This document shows positions 10,576 through 21,959 of a stretch of 64,000 bases of DNA, in pieces (position 1 is the stretch's first letter; each line of letters starts with the position of its first letter). Both the position numbers and the translations under genes were made by a program. The stretch is taken from assembly GCA_009760855.2 (NCBI GenBank), contig WPIO01000133.1, positions 467,501 to 531,500 on the forward strand, read 5' to 3'. The notes beneath the pieces are model-generated. The model made no database searches. It was not told where the DNA came from and saw nothing but the letters and a program-made list of their open reading frames with translations. This DNA comes from Cristatella mucedo (Eukaryota; Bryozoa; Phylactolaemata; Cristatellidae).

Positions 10576-11325
10576 GCGACGACGACGCGCTTCTCGTGCC
10601 AGACAAAGCCATTCGGCCTAATAAGCGGCGTAAGAAGCGGCAGCCTGAAGCACCCCGCGCAGCGTAGCGTAGACTCGCAGCCTGCGCAAACCGGCAGGTG
10701 CTGCGGTGGAAGTAACCTTCAAAGCACGGCGAATGAAGCATAGAAACAGTGCTAGGCATAGCAGCTGGCAACTCAGCCGATGGCAGGACGCGCTGTCAAT
10801 CAAAATGGCCGGTTCCGCTTCGACAAGTTCACGAACCGGCGTCTGGGCATCCGGCGTAGAGCCAGCGTAGAGCCAGCCCAGCGTATTCGCAGCACGGAGC
10901 CAGTCAATCTCGACGAAGGATGGCTTTCAACTGAGCTACTAATAGTCATGCTACTGAAGCTCGCATTATCTGACCTAAAGACTGTTAAAATAGAAGATTA
11001 AGATCCACCTGTTCTTCTCAGCATTTGATTCGACCGCGAGTATTGGCCTACGATTTCTCACGCTTGCTAGAATTGTACATTCTATCACTGGCCATTCGAC
11101 AAGCTTCAATTTGCGGAATACGCTAAGTGCCTAGACAGAGATTTCGTTCTCTTAGTGTGTAATGCAATTGTTGTATTATTTTTTTTAATCCATAGTGTCT
11201 AAGCCTGCGATCGTAATTAGTGCACATTATGGCAATCGTAATTCAAGAGCTGCTAATAAACTCACGTTGAAACCATTCTCGCTAGGTCCGATTAGTGCGC
11301 CTTCCTGCGTTTCAAAAGCCACGCT
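10576..11325. other. Intronic sequence, nothing recognised
   Basis: This is unique-looking sequence with short open frames only. No domain, splice-bounded exon or repeat could be supported. Confidence 0.4.
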
Positions 11326-11332
11326 GGACAGA

Positions 11333-11440
11333 TAATAATAATGCACTTGATAAAGCGCCCTCAGAGAACTCAATCTCTCTCTAGGCGCTTTACATTTGCT
11401 GCAAAGGGAAATGCAATTGAATGGTGAGTAATATTCTCAG
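11333..11440 (-). mobile_element. LINE family A, 3' tail only
   Basis: ATAATAATAATGCACTTGAT is followed by the complement of the tail hairpin and then GCTGCAAAGGGAAATGC. It is a severely 5'-truncated insertion. Confidence 0.88.
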
Positions 11441-12015
11441 ATAAGGGCCGTCCTCTTCTCGCAGCGTCGCAGCCCACGCGTGATGGCCCTTCCGGTGCAT
11501 GCGGCCGCAGCTGCCGTGCTCCAGCGCCGCCGCCGTGGAGACGCCCGACACGGGCCACTCGCGGCGGCTTTCCTGTTCGCTTCGGCGGCGGCAGCGCTCC
11601 GCGTCGGATGGCGACGCGAAGCGCTGCCGCCACCGAAGCGGCGTCGACGTCTAGCGCAGCAAGCGCGGACGGAGCAGGACCGACCATTTAGCGAGCTCTC
11701 CATGGCCGAAGGCGAAGGCCTCTCTACGGCTGAAGGCGAAGCGACGCGACGCGGGCGCGCGCACCCCGGGCCAAATCGCGGCGCGCCGGCGCTTCGAACC
11801 ACTCGCGGCTGCCGCGTCTCCTTCCGTCGAAGCGCGCGCCCCCCCCCTCACCTCATCTATATCACCCGACAGACGGCCGTCGAGACGCATCTTCCGAGCC
11901 GACGTTGAGATCGGAGCCAGAGCGCGGCGCCGCGCTCGGCGCGCGCGCTCGCGAGCGAGCGGAGCGCTGGCGGCAGCGACGCGCAGCAGCTCAGGCGTTC
12001 TCGTCGTGCTCTCAG

Positions 12016-12848
12016 CGCCCGCAGGGCGAGCTGGGCGCGGCGGGCCGGCCGCAGTCGGCGACGGACGTGTGGCAGAGGCTTCGCGCCGACAAGCGGCTGG
12101 AGGGCATCGAGGCGGGCGTCTCCGGCATCGCCGCCATCGTCGAGGCGACCACGGCGCGAGTCGACGCCGTCGACAGACGCCTGGTCGACACGGTCGCGCA
12201 GTTTGAAGCGCAGCCGCCCGCGTCGCAGTCCGACGTCGCGTCGCTCGCGCGCCAGACGGCCGATCTGCAGGAGCAGTTCGCGGCGATGCGGCGATCGCTC
12301 GTCGCTCTCGAAAGCAAGAGGCGGCTCAACTTGGCCGCTTGCGCCAAGGCCGGCGAGCCCGGCGTCGGAGCCGCCGCCGCGGAGTCCGCCCGGACGACGG
12401 CGGCGGAGCCGAGCAGAGCCGGCGAGGCGGGTGGGCGTGCGTGCAGCGCGGTGCAGACGGTGCGCGCCGACGCCGCCGAGTCGGACGACAGGCCGCTGGC
12501 GGGCGCTCGAAGCGCCGTCGACCCGACGTTCGCCGCCGGCGCCGCCGCCGCCGCGCCCGGAGGGCCTAGTGGCGCGGCCACGATCCTCGGCGCGGCTACC
12601 GTAACGGAAGAGGAGCGGCGGCTGCTGGAGGCGGCGCCCGACGGGCTGAAGCGCGTCGTCACCAAACTGCAGGCGGCGGCGTGGCGACGTGACAGCGCCG
12701 ACAGCACAGTCGCCGCCTTCGCTGCCACAGGTGCCGGCGGCGGCGGCTGCCTGGACGACGCGGACACCATTCTCGAGCGCGTCGGCGAGCTGGGCAAAGC
12801 GCTAAAGAGCCACGACGAGGCGCTAGCCGCCATCAGCTCTCAGCTGCA
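12016..12848 (+). CDS. QRICH2: QRICH2-like protein, large central exon
   Basis: The 833-bp exon begins after the acceptor CGTGCTCTCAG (phase 0; an alternative acceptor 9 bp later keeps the frame) and ends at CTGCA|GTGAGT in phase 2. It encodes SATDVWQRLRADKRLEGIEA followed by heptad-like sequence VDAVDRRLVDTVAQFEAQ and ADLQEQFAAMRRSLVALESK, then an Ala/Gly-rich linker, then a second helical part DTILERVGELGKALKSHDEA. Coiled-coil segments around a low-complexity linker suit the QRICH2/C16orf96 family. The phase-2 end fits the exon at 23164. Very high GC3 sets it apart from the repeat-rich intron that follows. Confidence 0.75.
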
Positions 12849-13179
12849 GTGAGTCGCCGCCGAGCGGAAGCGGCCCGGCATGCACCGCGCGCGCCTCGCG
12901 AGAGCCGGTCTCGCGAGCGCGCGACCGACGGGCCAACGCGCACGCGTCGCCGCGCGCTCTTAGGAGATGCAATGGCAGCCCTGCGCTCACAGGCCATCCT
13001 ATCTCGCGCTCGGAGGAGGAGGGGCACCGGAAACTTCGCACGAGAAAACTGTGAAATCCAGCCAGAATCTGCTGCTAGAAGGCTGTGCGTCTCTACCCGT
13101 AGACCGTCATGCAACAGCTACGACATTGACAGACCGTGCGGGGCAAGCATCAGCTTACAGCGTACCGTGCTGTAATAAT

Positions 13180-13780
13180 AATAATAGCTAATAATAACAA
13201 TTTAAAAATACACTCGATGTAGTGCTCTTGGAGAACTCAACCTCTTTCTAAGCACTTTGCATTTGCTGCAAAATAACAATATTATTATTATCGAATTTAT
13301 GTAGAAACCTTAGATAACTCTAACACTTTCTGGGCAAATGTACATACGCTGTAAAGAAAGAACGACAGTACGGCTTGCGGTAACGCACGCGGTGTCAACA
13401 TGCATAATATGGCTAATGGTAACAAGCACAGTGTCCGTATGCATAAGCTCAAAAAGAGAACATCAAATGTACCTAGCAAATGCTGTGAGAAACAGGTGCA
13501 CGCTTTAGCTTCTTTTTAAAAGTCGTCAAGTCAGCGGATGTCATGACGTCAGTCGAGAGTGACTTTTGAGCTTCAGACGCGTTTGAACTAAAAACACGGT
13601 TAATTCGACGCTCAGCTCAAGTCCGAAGAGTGGTATTATGATGCCTAGACTGGGCTGGGGGAAAAGCTCCGACAGGCTGGTTTGAGCCAGAGAACGAAGA
13701 GAGCTAAAAGTGAGTGACAAAACACAAAGCAGGACCGGACTTATGGGTAGCGATCTTTCGAAGCAAAGCGTCACGGTACC
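13180..13780 (-). mobile_element. LINE family A, degenerate 3' tails and C-terminal part
   Basis: Two adjacent minus-strand copies are seen. A tail lies at 13180-13280 ((TAA)n, CTTGGAGAACTCAACCTCTT). A second, more diverged copy at 13285-13780 carries complement of the family A stop region (GTCAAGTCAGCGGATGTCAT) and upstream ORF sequence. Both are heavily mutated. Confidence 0.7.
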
Positions 13781-14154
13781 AACGGGGCGAGAGGCTGGGC
13801 CCTAGCGACTTTAAAGGCATAGCCGTCAATTTTGAAGCGGCGCTGAACCTGATGAAGTAGAACCCACTGCGTCACGAGGATACTACGACTACAGGACTAC
13901 TAGGCGAGAACTTGAGATCGGGTGACTTTCTGCCGACTGCGGGCTTGCGTATAGTCCCGAAATGGGCTTCAGCTCCGCTTTATTGGCGCCAGCTAATAGC
14001 AACGCATGGTACCATCACTTGCCAAGTCCTGCTTGAGTGCCGACCGTACCGACTGGGAATCACGCTCATTTTAAACTACCGCGGATTCAGATCCGATATC
14101 GGGTAGAGATTTTAGAGCACGATGTTTACGGGCAACGGTCATTACTAGAACCGT

Positions 14155-14275
14155 TATAACAATAATAAAAATAATGATAATAAAAATAATAATACTAATA
14201 ACAATACATTTGTTATGGTGTCCTTAGAGAATTCAATCTCTTTCTAGGCACTTTACATTCAAGTATAGCGTACTT
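14155..14275 (-). mobile_element. LINE family A, 3' tail only
   Basis: An imperfect (AAT)n is followed by GTGTCCTTAGAGAATTCAAT and CTCTTTCTAGGCACTTTACA, the diverged complement of the family A hairpin. Confidence 0.75.
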
Positions 14276-14349
14276 TAGGGATCTGTGATTTGCTCACTTT
14301 TTTAAAAAGTGTTTGTTTTTTCTCTTGGCGATGTATTCTGCAAGCACAG

Positions 14350-15605
14350 TCTTAGATTTCAGTTTTGCGTAGATGATAAACAGCCGCACCTGTGCTTTGA
14401 TCCTGCATTGGCCTTGACCTTGGAGCTTGCCAAACTCGTCCCTCAGCTGCCTTGCAGCATGCAGCGCTGACGCTAGAATTTTGATGGCAGCAAACTTTCT
14501 CAAATTTAATGAGGAGAGTGCGAACTTAATCTCATTCAAATTCAAAAAGCCCGCCTCAAAAATGCTGAATCTCGAGAAAAAAATCGTCGATAGCTATAAC
14601 GCAATCAGCGCATTAGAAGGGATCTCTCATTTGAAAACCACGTCAGATCTAAAGTCGCGCCTGCTTGCGCTCACTACTCTCGTAGCATTTCAAACACTTG
14701 GGCCTGCTTAGATCAGAATGTCGTGGCCCAGCTGCATCGTTTTCATTCGCGCCATTCCATCTTGACTTCCTAGCTGACCTCTCGTTAGACGAACATGTCA
14801 GCTCCACAGTTAAGTCTGCCTACTTTCAGCTACGTAACGCTGCTGAAATTCGGGCTTGTTTAGATAAGGATACCACGTCTAAGTTGGTCCATGCATTCGT
14901 GACATCCCGTCTTGGCTTCTGTAACTCACTGCTTGCTGGCCTACCGGCGTGTGCAATCAGGCGCTTACAGCTGGTGCAAAACTCTGCAGCTAGGCTTGTC
15001 TGTCGTGAGCGTCGCAGTTGCCACATCACACCACTTCTCGCCGGCCTGCACTGGCTACCAGTCATTCAACGGATTGACTTCAACGTTTTGTCGCTCACTT
15101 TTAGGTCCCTTCATTCTATGGCTCCAGCCTATCTCTCAGATATACTCCCCCACCAGGCCAAGCATCGTACCACCCGCTTTTCGGAATCCAACAGTCTACA
15201 AATACCTCGTACAAACCTTAAATCCTTTGGAGACCGTGCATTTAGTTCGTATGCTCCTTAAGCCTGGAACTCCCTCCCGACTTGCGTCAGAGCATCCCCT
15301 GACTTGACCACGTTTAAAAAGAACTTAAAAAAAAATTGTTTAGGACAGCATTTAGTGGATTCCAGTGATTTGTCCTTCATGTGCTTATGCGTGCTGACAC
15401 TGCGCATGCTGCCACTAACCAAACTTGCATGCTGAGCTTGTGCATGTCGCCCCTAACTATGCTATTCTTGTTGTTTATCAAGCACGATACCACTCACCGT
15501 TCAATCGCGTTTCCCTTTACAGCAAATTTAAAGCGCCTAGAAAGAGATTTGAGTTCTCCGAGGGCGCTTTATTGAGTGCATTATTATTATTATTATTATT
15601 ATTAG
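14350..15605 (+). mobile_element. LINE family A, 5'-truncated copy
   Basis: The copy starts within the reverse transcriptase (a decayed YADDTQLY region near 14365) and runs through the C-terminal domain: [20 protein letters not shown] at about 14860-14925, then LLAGLHWLPVIQRIDFNVLS. A premature stop (TAA) lies at 15259-15261 and it ends in the tail hairpin and (ATT)n at about 15587-15605. It is a pseudogenised retrotransposon. Confidence 0.9.
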
Positions 15606-15609
15606 CTCA

Positions 15610-16080
15610 CTGCTCACAATTCTAGCTGCTAGAGCAATAAGACACTTAAAGCTGGTGCACAGAATTTGCATCTAGGCTTGTTTGATGTGAATGTCACAAG
15701 CGCCATTTTACACCACTTCTTTAGTTCTGTGCTAGTTTTTCATCAAGCAGCGTGCCGGCATTAACAATTTTCACTCACTCACGTGGATGTCTTGTCATTC
15801 TCGTTCTCCAGCCTACTTATTGGAAATACTTCCCAGTCAGGCTAGGAATCGTATCACTCTCTCGTCTGACTCGAGTCGTGTAGCTGTGCCGTCCTAAGCA
15901 ACTTCAAATCCTTTGGAGCCTTTTGTACGGATACTCGCAAAGCATGTAACTCACTCTCCGACTGATGTAACGCCATTTCCTTACTTGACGAGGCTTAAAA
16001 AGAAGCTAAAGACGAACTTGTTCCTTGCAGCATTTTCTGGGACCGTGAGCATTGCCCTTTGAATGACTATACGTTCTAAC
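15610..16080 (+). mobile_element. LINE family A, very diverged copy
   Basis: The phrases GCTGGTGCACAGAATTTGCA and CACCACTTCTTTAG, and the end GCATTTTCTGGGACCGTGAG, align by eye with the family A C-terminal region, with many substitutions. No intact frame remains. Confidence 0.6.
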
Positions 16081-16340
16081 ATTGTGCATTTAATCAAAAC
16101 GATTCACACGCTTTTCAGTTCAGTTGTAGATTCAATCGAGGTAGACCCGCCCCTTTGACTGATACCCACTTTGAAGTCGGTAGCATCGTTAGCTCGCTAC
16201 TGCCCGGTTGCTTCTGACCTGTTCCCGAAACAGTATTCGCATTCACACAAAGAAATAGCTGCAAAAGTTAGAATCTCGGTTCGAGCGCATTCAGTTGAGT
16301 GGTTCGCGGCAGCGGCGGCATCAGCAGCAGTGCTGCTGAT

Positions 16341-16441
16341 GCCGCTGCTGCCGCTGCTGCCGCTGCTGCCGCTGCTGCCGCTGCTGCCGCTGCTGCCGCT
16401 GCTGCCGCTGCTGCCGCTGCTGCCGCTGCTGCCGCTGCTGC

Positions 16442-16494
<53 letters not shown>
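16341..16494. repeat. (CTGCTGCCG)n passing into (CTG)n
   Basis: About eleven 9-bp units are followed directly by about 17 pure CTG triplets. Long poly-Ala, poly-Ser and poly-Leu frames over it are repeat products. It lies in an intron of the QRICH2-like gene. Confidence 0.97.
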
Positions 16495-16495
<1 letters not shown>

Positions 16496-16868
16496 GGCGG
16501 CTGCGGCTACGATGGCAGAGAACGCGGCGTGGTGACACTCTTGGCGTAGGAATCGAGAAACCAAGATAGGCAGGGTCGATTGTGTGCCATTGGCGACGAC
16601 CGCGTGCGGCGACTATAGCAAGTACTTAAAATCGCTAGTGGTCTGCAAATGCTGTACTTTCTGTAATTATGCGGTCCGACCAAGCTGCCAGGCGAAAGTA
16701 TTTGGCTTGGATCGGTCTGTGTTGTCCATGTAGAATCAGGTACATGGGTAAAAAACTCGCGTTGAGTTTTGAAATTCTTACTATTGTGATGAGAAACGCA
16801 ATGTAATGAGCCAGGTCATGCAATTGATAAATTATCCATGTGTGTATATATGTGCACTTATTTACAGG

Positions 16869-16900
16869 TATATATACGTATATATATATATATATATATA

Positions 16901-16942
<42 letters not shown>
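16869..16942. repeat. (TA)n microsatellite
   Basis: The TA repeat has a few interruptions (GTATATATACG, TGCATATA). It abuts the 5' end of the host LINE copy. Confidence 0.95.
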
Positions 16943-16945
<3 letters not shown>

Positions 16946-17665
16946 GTGAATGGACAAAGATCATCTGAAGTACCTCTGAAATATGGAGTACCTCAGGGCT
17001 CAGTGCTAGGTCCGGTTCTTTTCACGGTTTATACTCTGCCTCTTGCTGATGTGATTGCCAAGCACAATCTAGGCTTTCACTTCTATGCGGATGACACTCA
17101 GTTGTACCTTTGCTTTGATCCCTCACAGCCTTCGAGCACCTCAAATTCTCTCAACTCACTAGCTGCATGCATTGATGACATCCGCACATGGATGGCAGCA
17201 AATTTTCTAAAACTAAACGATGATAAAACTAACTTACTAGTTATGGGCAAACCCAGTGCGATTCAGAAATTGGAAAGGCTGACTTTCAAAATTGGCTCTG
17301 CCAGCATATCTCCAGTTGAATCAGTTCGAAATCTAGGTGTCATATTCCAAAGCGACCTCTCGTTAGACGACCATATCAGCTCCACAGTCAAATCTGCTTA
17401 TTTTCAGCTTCATAACATTGCTAAAATTCGGGCTTGTTTAGATAAGGATACCACGTCTAAGTTGGTCCATGCATTCGTGACATCTCGTCTCGACTTCTGC
17501 AACTCACTGCTTATTGGCCCACCAGCATGTTCAATCAGGTGATTGCAGCTGGTGCAAAACTCGGCAGCTAGGCTTGTCTGTCGTGAGAGTCGCAGTTGCC
17601 ACATTACTCCACTTCTCGCCGTCCTGCACTGGCTACCAGTCAAGCAACGGATTGACTTCAACGTT
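16943..17665 (+). mobile_element. LINE family A, left half of the interrupted host copy
   Basis: The frame starts in the reverse transcriptase at [20 protein letters not shown] and contains [11 protein letters not shown] and [24 protein letters not shown] stop lies at 17540-17542. Sequence stops abruptly at AACGTT (17660-17665) and resumes after another AACGTT at 20263-20268. The copy was therefore split by a younger family A insertion. Confidence 0.92.
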
Positions 17666-20262
17666 CAACTAATTTCGTACACTGACAGACTCATTATCTC
17701 TTGTGATTCATGTGCATGGCCCTACCCACATCAAGGGTCACACACTCGACCAAATTTTCTCATATAACTGCACTTTGTCATCACCAGTTATCACCAAATC
17801 CTGCTTATCTGACCACATGCAGATCTCATTCAATCTACAGTGTGTGCCCACATTCTCCTCTAAAATAACCTGTGAATCGCGAAACCTCAAGACCCTTGAC
17901 ATCGATGCTGTCCGTGCGAGCATATCTGCTTCACCTTTGCTGCTCAGTCCTCCCTCCGATCTGTCATCACTGGTAGATTGCTACAACACGACACTAGCTG
18001 ACACGCTCGACGAGTTTGCACCTTTGACAAAGCGCACTGTGCGCCCTCGCCCAGACGGCCTATGGTTTACCACAGACATTAAACTAGCCAAGTCTACTAA
18101 ACGAAAGCTTGAAAAGGCATACAAAAGATCCGGACTAACTGTCCATCGACAGGCATATGAAGACTACTGTAGGTCGTACCAATCGATCCTAGCAAAGGCT
18201 AAGTCTAGCTTCTATAGAAACATTGTTGAATCACAGATGCACAATCCAAAAATGCTGATGTCGACGATAAACCATCTCCTCAACCGTTCCCGGGTTAGCT
18301 CCTTACCTGATTATCCTTGTTATGATTTAGCCGATCGCTTCTCTCGATTCTTTGTGCAGAAGATAGACAAGATCAGGGAATCCATCCCTGTGATGACAAC
18401 CTTCCCACTAGAATGCTGTTCCTCGGTTCCTGGCTGCGCCTCAATGTCTGCATTTAAACAGGTCACTAGTGATCTAGTCCTAAAGCTCGTATCTCAATCA
18501 AAGAAGACAACAAGTCCACTGGACCCTATTCCCACTGTCCTGCTCCTACGTTGCATTGATCTGCTGCTGCCATGCATAACCAACATCATTAATATGTCAT
18601 TAGCCTCAGGTCAGGTCCCAGCACCTTTCAAAAAAGCTGTAGTCAGGCCACTTCTCAAGAAAGCTACACTAGACCAAGAGAACTTAAGCAACTACCGCCC
18701 AGTCTCCCTTCTACCATTCCTATCAAAGACACTGGAACGGGTCGTGGCAGACCAGCTGAACTCGTATATCGAAACCTCACACCTTGCTAGTAAGTTCCAG
18801 TCTGGCTTTAGAGCTAATCACTCCACAGAGTCAGCATTGCTTCGGGTATACAACGACCTACTTAGGAATGCAGACATGGGTAGAGTGTATCTTCTTGTTT
18901 TGCTCAATCTTTCGGCAGCTTTTGATACCATCGATCACAAAGTACTTCTAGAGCGCCTCTCATCTCGCCTGGGCATCACTGGCACTGCTCTGCAGTGGTT
19001 CAGTTCCTATCTGAGTGGGAGACTCCAGAGTGTTGACGTGAATGGACAAAGATCATCTGAAGTACCTCTAAAATATGGAGTACCTCAGGGCTCTGTGCTA
19101 GGTCCGGTCCTTTTCACCGTTTATACTCTCCCTCTCGCTGATGTGATTGCCAAGCACAATCTAGGCTTTCACTTCTATGCGGATGACACTCAGTTGTACC
19201 TTCCCAGCCTTCGAGCACCTCAAATTCTCTCAACTCACTTGCTGCATGCATTGATGACATCCGATCATGGATGGCAGCAAATTTTCTAAAACTAAACGAT
19301 GATAAAACTAACTTACTAGTTATGGGCAAACCTAGTGTTATTCAGAAATTGGAAAGGCTGACTTTCAAAATTGGCTCTGCCAAGCATATCTCCAGCTGAA
19401 TCAGCTCGAAATCTAGGTGTCATATTCCAAAGCGACCTCTCGTTAGACGACCACATCAGCTCCACAGTCAAATCAGCCTATTTTCAGCTTCATAACATTG
19501 CTAAAATTAGGGCTTGTTTAGATAAGGATACCACGTCCAAGTTGGTCCATGCATTCGTGACATCTCGTCTCGACTTCTGCAACTCACTGCTTACTGGCCT
19601 ACCAGCATGTGCGATCAGGCGATTGCAGCTGGTGCAAAACTCTGCAGCTAGGCTTGTCTGTCGTGAGCGTCGCAGTTGCCACATTACTCCACTTCTCGCC
19701 GACCTGCACTGGTTACCAGTCAAGCAACGGATTGACTTCAACGTTTTGTCGCTCACTTTTAGGTCTCTTCATTCTATGGCTCCAGCCTATCTTTCAGATA
19801 TACTACCCCATCAGGCAAAGCATCGTACCACTCGCTTTTCGGAATCCAACAGTCTAGAAATACCTCGTACAAACCTTAAATCCTTTGGAGACCGTGCATT
19901 TAGCTCGTATGCTCCCACAGCCTGGAACTCCCTCCCGACCTGCATCAGAACATCCCCTGACCTGACCACATTTAAAAGAAACTTAAAAACACACCTATTT
20001 AGGACAGCATTTAGTGGGTCCTTGTGATTCGTCCTCGGTGTGCTTATGCGTGCTGACACTGTGCATGCTGCCACTGACCACATTTGCATGCTGACCCAGT
20101 GCATGTGACCCTTAACCATGTTATTCATTTTGTTTGTTTTTCAAGCATGATTTTACTTACTATTCTATTGCGTATTACTTTGCAGCAAATGTAAAGCGCC
20201 TAGAAAGAGATTAAGTTCTCTGAGGGCGCTTTATCAAGTGCAATATTATTATTATTATTATT
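17666..20262 (+). mobile_element. LINE family A, longest copy (CR1/L2-like), nested
   Basis: This is a 2.6-kb non-LTR retrotransposon truncated in the endonuclease domain. The frame from 17703 shows the endonuclease end (SDHMQISFN), then reverse transcriptase blocks: NYRPVSLLPFLSKTLERV, LNLSAAFDTIDHKVLLERLS at about residue 400, [14 protein letters not shown] at about 460 and [11 protein letters not shown] at about 490. A 13-bp deletion relative to the host copy (near 19202) shifts the frame, and an extra A near 19381 shifts it back. The C-terminal part reads on to a stop at 20025-20027. The 3' UTR ends in AAAGCGCC ... GGCGCTTT plus (ATT)n. It is bounded by AACGTT at 17660-17665 and 20263-20268. 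Placement in the CR1/L2 group is by motif style and tail only. Confidence 0.93.
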
Positions 20263-20785
20263 AACGTTTTGTCGCTCACTTTTAGGTCCCTTCATTATAT
20301 GGCTCCAGCCTATCTCTCCGACATACTCCCCCATCAGGCTAAGCATCGTACCACACGCTTTTCGGAATCCAACAGTCTAGAAATACCTCGTACAAACCTT
20401 AAATCCTTTGGAGACCGTGCATTTATTTCGTATGCTCCCAAAGCGTGGTACTCCCTCCCGACCTGCGTCAGAACATCCCCCGACCTGACCAAATTTAAAA
20501 GGAACCTAAAAACACACCTATTTAGGACAGCATTTAGCGGGTCCCTGTGATTCGTCCTTGATGTGCTTATGCGTGCTGACACTGTGCATGCTGCCACTAA
20601 CCACATTCGCATGCTGACCCTGTGCATGTCATCCCAAACCATATTATTCATTTTGTTAGTTTTTCAAGCATGACTTTACTTACCATCTAATTGCATTTCA
20701 CTTTGCAGCAAATGTAAAGCGCCTAGAGAGAGATTAAGTTCTCTGAGGGCGCTTTATCAAGTGAATTATTGTTATTATTAATTAA
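20263..20785 (+). mobile_element. LINE family A, right half of the interrupted host copy
   Basis: The host copy resumes at AACGTTTTGTCGCTCACTTT, exactly where the left half stopped at 17665. It carries the end of the ORF (to TGA at about 20548), the 3' UTR, the tail hairpin and a decayed (ATT)n. Confidence 0.92.
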
Positions 20786-21090
20786 TATATATATATATAT
20801 ATATTTACTTACGAAATAGATAGGGAATGGAAACTTATCGTAAGTCAAATTTCCTTAAGTCGAGACTAGTATACGTTGTCAGCCTTGTAAAAATAAGCAC
20901 AATACTAAATAAAGAAGTAAACAGTTTAAGTAAAGGAATAAAGTGGCGAACGGTAAAATCGGAACACGGATTTCAAAATTTCTCTTGGAAAAATTCTGAT
21001 TTTTTATTTTTTGATTGACGGAGGCCGAGTTCATATCTCCGAATTTTCGTAAGTCTAATCGTCGTAAGTCGGAGGCTGACTGTATAGCAC
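20786..21090. mobile_element. Possible pogo/Tigger-type remnant
   Basis: Phrases CGTAAGTC, TTCGTAAGTCTAATCGTCG and TAAGTCGGAGGCTGACTG recur. The right end, read on the minus strand, is CAGTCAGCCTCCGACTTACG next to a TA, which resembles pogo-group termini. The left end is unclear and no transposase is present. Confidence 0.35.
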
Positions 21091-21754
21091 AATTTACCAA
21101 ACTAATGCAAAGAAACGTTACCATAAGGTAGAATTAATAAAAAGAAGCGAGATTGAAGCAAGTTATGCATGCAATCTTCTACCCTGCCGATTGTAATCAA
21201 AAAGAAAAGCAAGCACCATTTTCGAATGACACGTCTAGATAGAACCATCGCAGCACGAAGTGAAATTAAGTGCATCTTCCAACTAATTTCTAGGCAAAAA
21301 GATGCTTACCGATTACTTCAGCGATAGTATTGCATTGAGACATCGTTATTGCGCTTTCGTTGTCATTAGTCCAGATATTATTCGAGAACACTGAAGGAGA
21401 AATTATTGAACAAGCAAACATATTTATTATGCACGCTGAACGAGTCAAGAGCTAGAAAACCGATGTTTAAAAAATTTGATTTTCTTTTTAGAATGTGCTT
21501 AATGATTATTTTGCACCTTTTGTAGCTACAGAGAGTTTTCGCTTCCAGTCGCAATGCGCCGGCATGAAAAGTCAAAGCTTCCATCCTATCGGCCAGGTAG
21601 ATCGCTTGAACACGATTAGTCGATGAAGCCAACACTGCTGGAATGCATTAAATAAAACCGAATTTAAAGCTGTTTTCAGTGCAAAAAAATGCCGTGACAT
21701 AAGAAATTCTAATAGCGTGCTGCTTGCTCTTCCATCATTTTGTTTAATGGCAAC

Positions 21755-21822
21755 GGATATTGACCGCATATTGACCCTGACAGTTGACCCCGACAATTGA
21801 CCACTTCCGTTGATCCCGACAG
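21755..21822. repeat. Short TTGACC-rich tandem
   Basis: About five degenerate copies of a 13-16-bp unit, ATTGACCCCGACAGT-like, occur in a row. Confidence 0.6.
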
Positions 21823-21959
21823 TCTCTAACGAGGGAGCCGAGTTTTTTCCACTGCTTCTGCAGAAGCTCGATTTAACGAAATCTGTATTATTTCGCAAAT
21901 AAACGGACTATCTTGGCAGGATTATCTTTATCTTATTTGAAGGTCATATGACCTGTGAA

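Noticed and set aside
11437-11908. Overlapping Arg/Ala-rich open frames on both strands
   Set aside because: GC-rich artefact: open in several frames at once, no splice-bounded exon and no recognisable motif; the real exon begins at 12016.
16197-16569. Long poly-Leu, poly-Ala and poly-Ser/Gly frames
   Set aside because: They are six-frame translations of the CTG/CTGCCG repeat, with no protein-like flanks.
19490-20128. Minus-strand frames over the LINE copies (also 14826, 17410, 42591, 59607)
   Set aside because: They are antisense shadows that recur in every LINE copy because the sense sequence is conserved, not separate genes.
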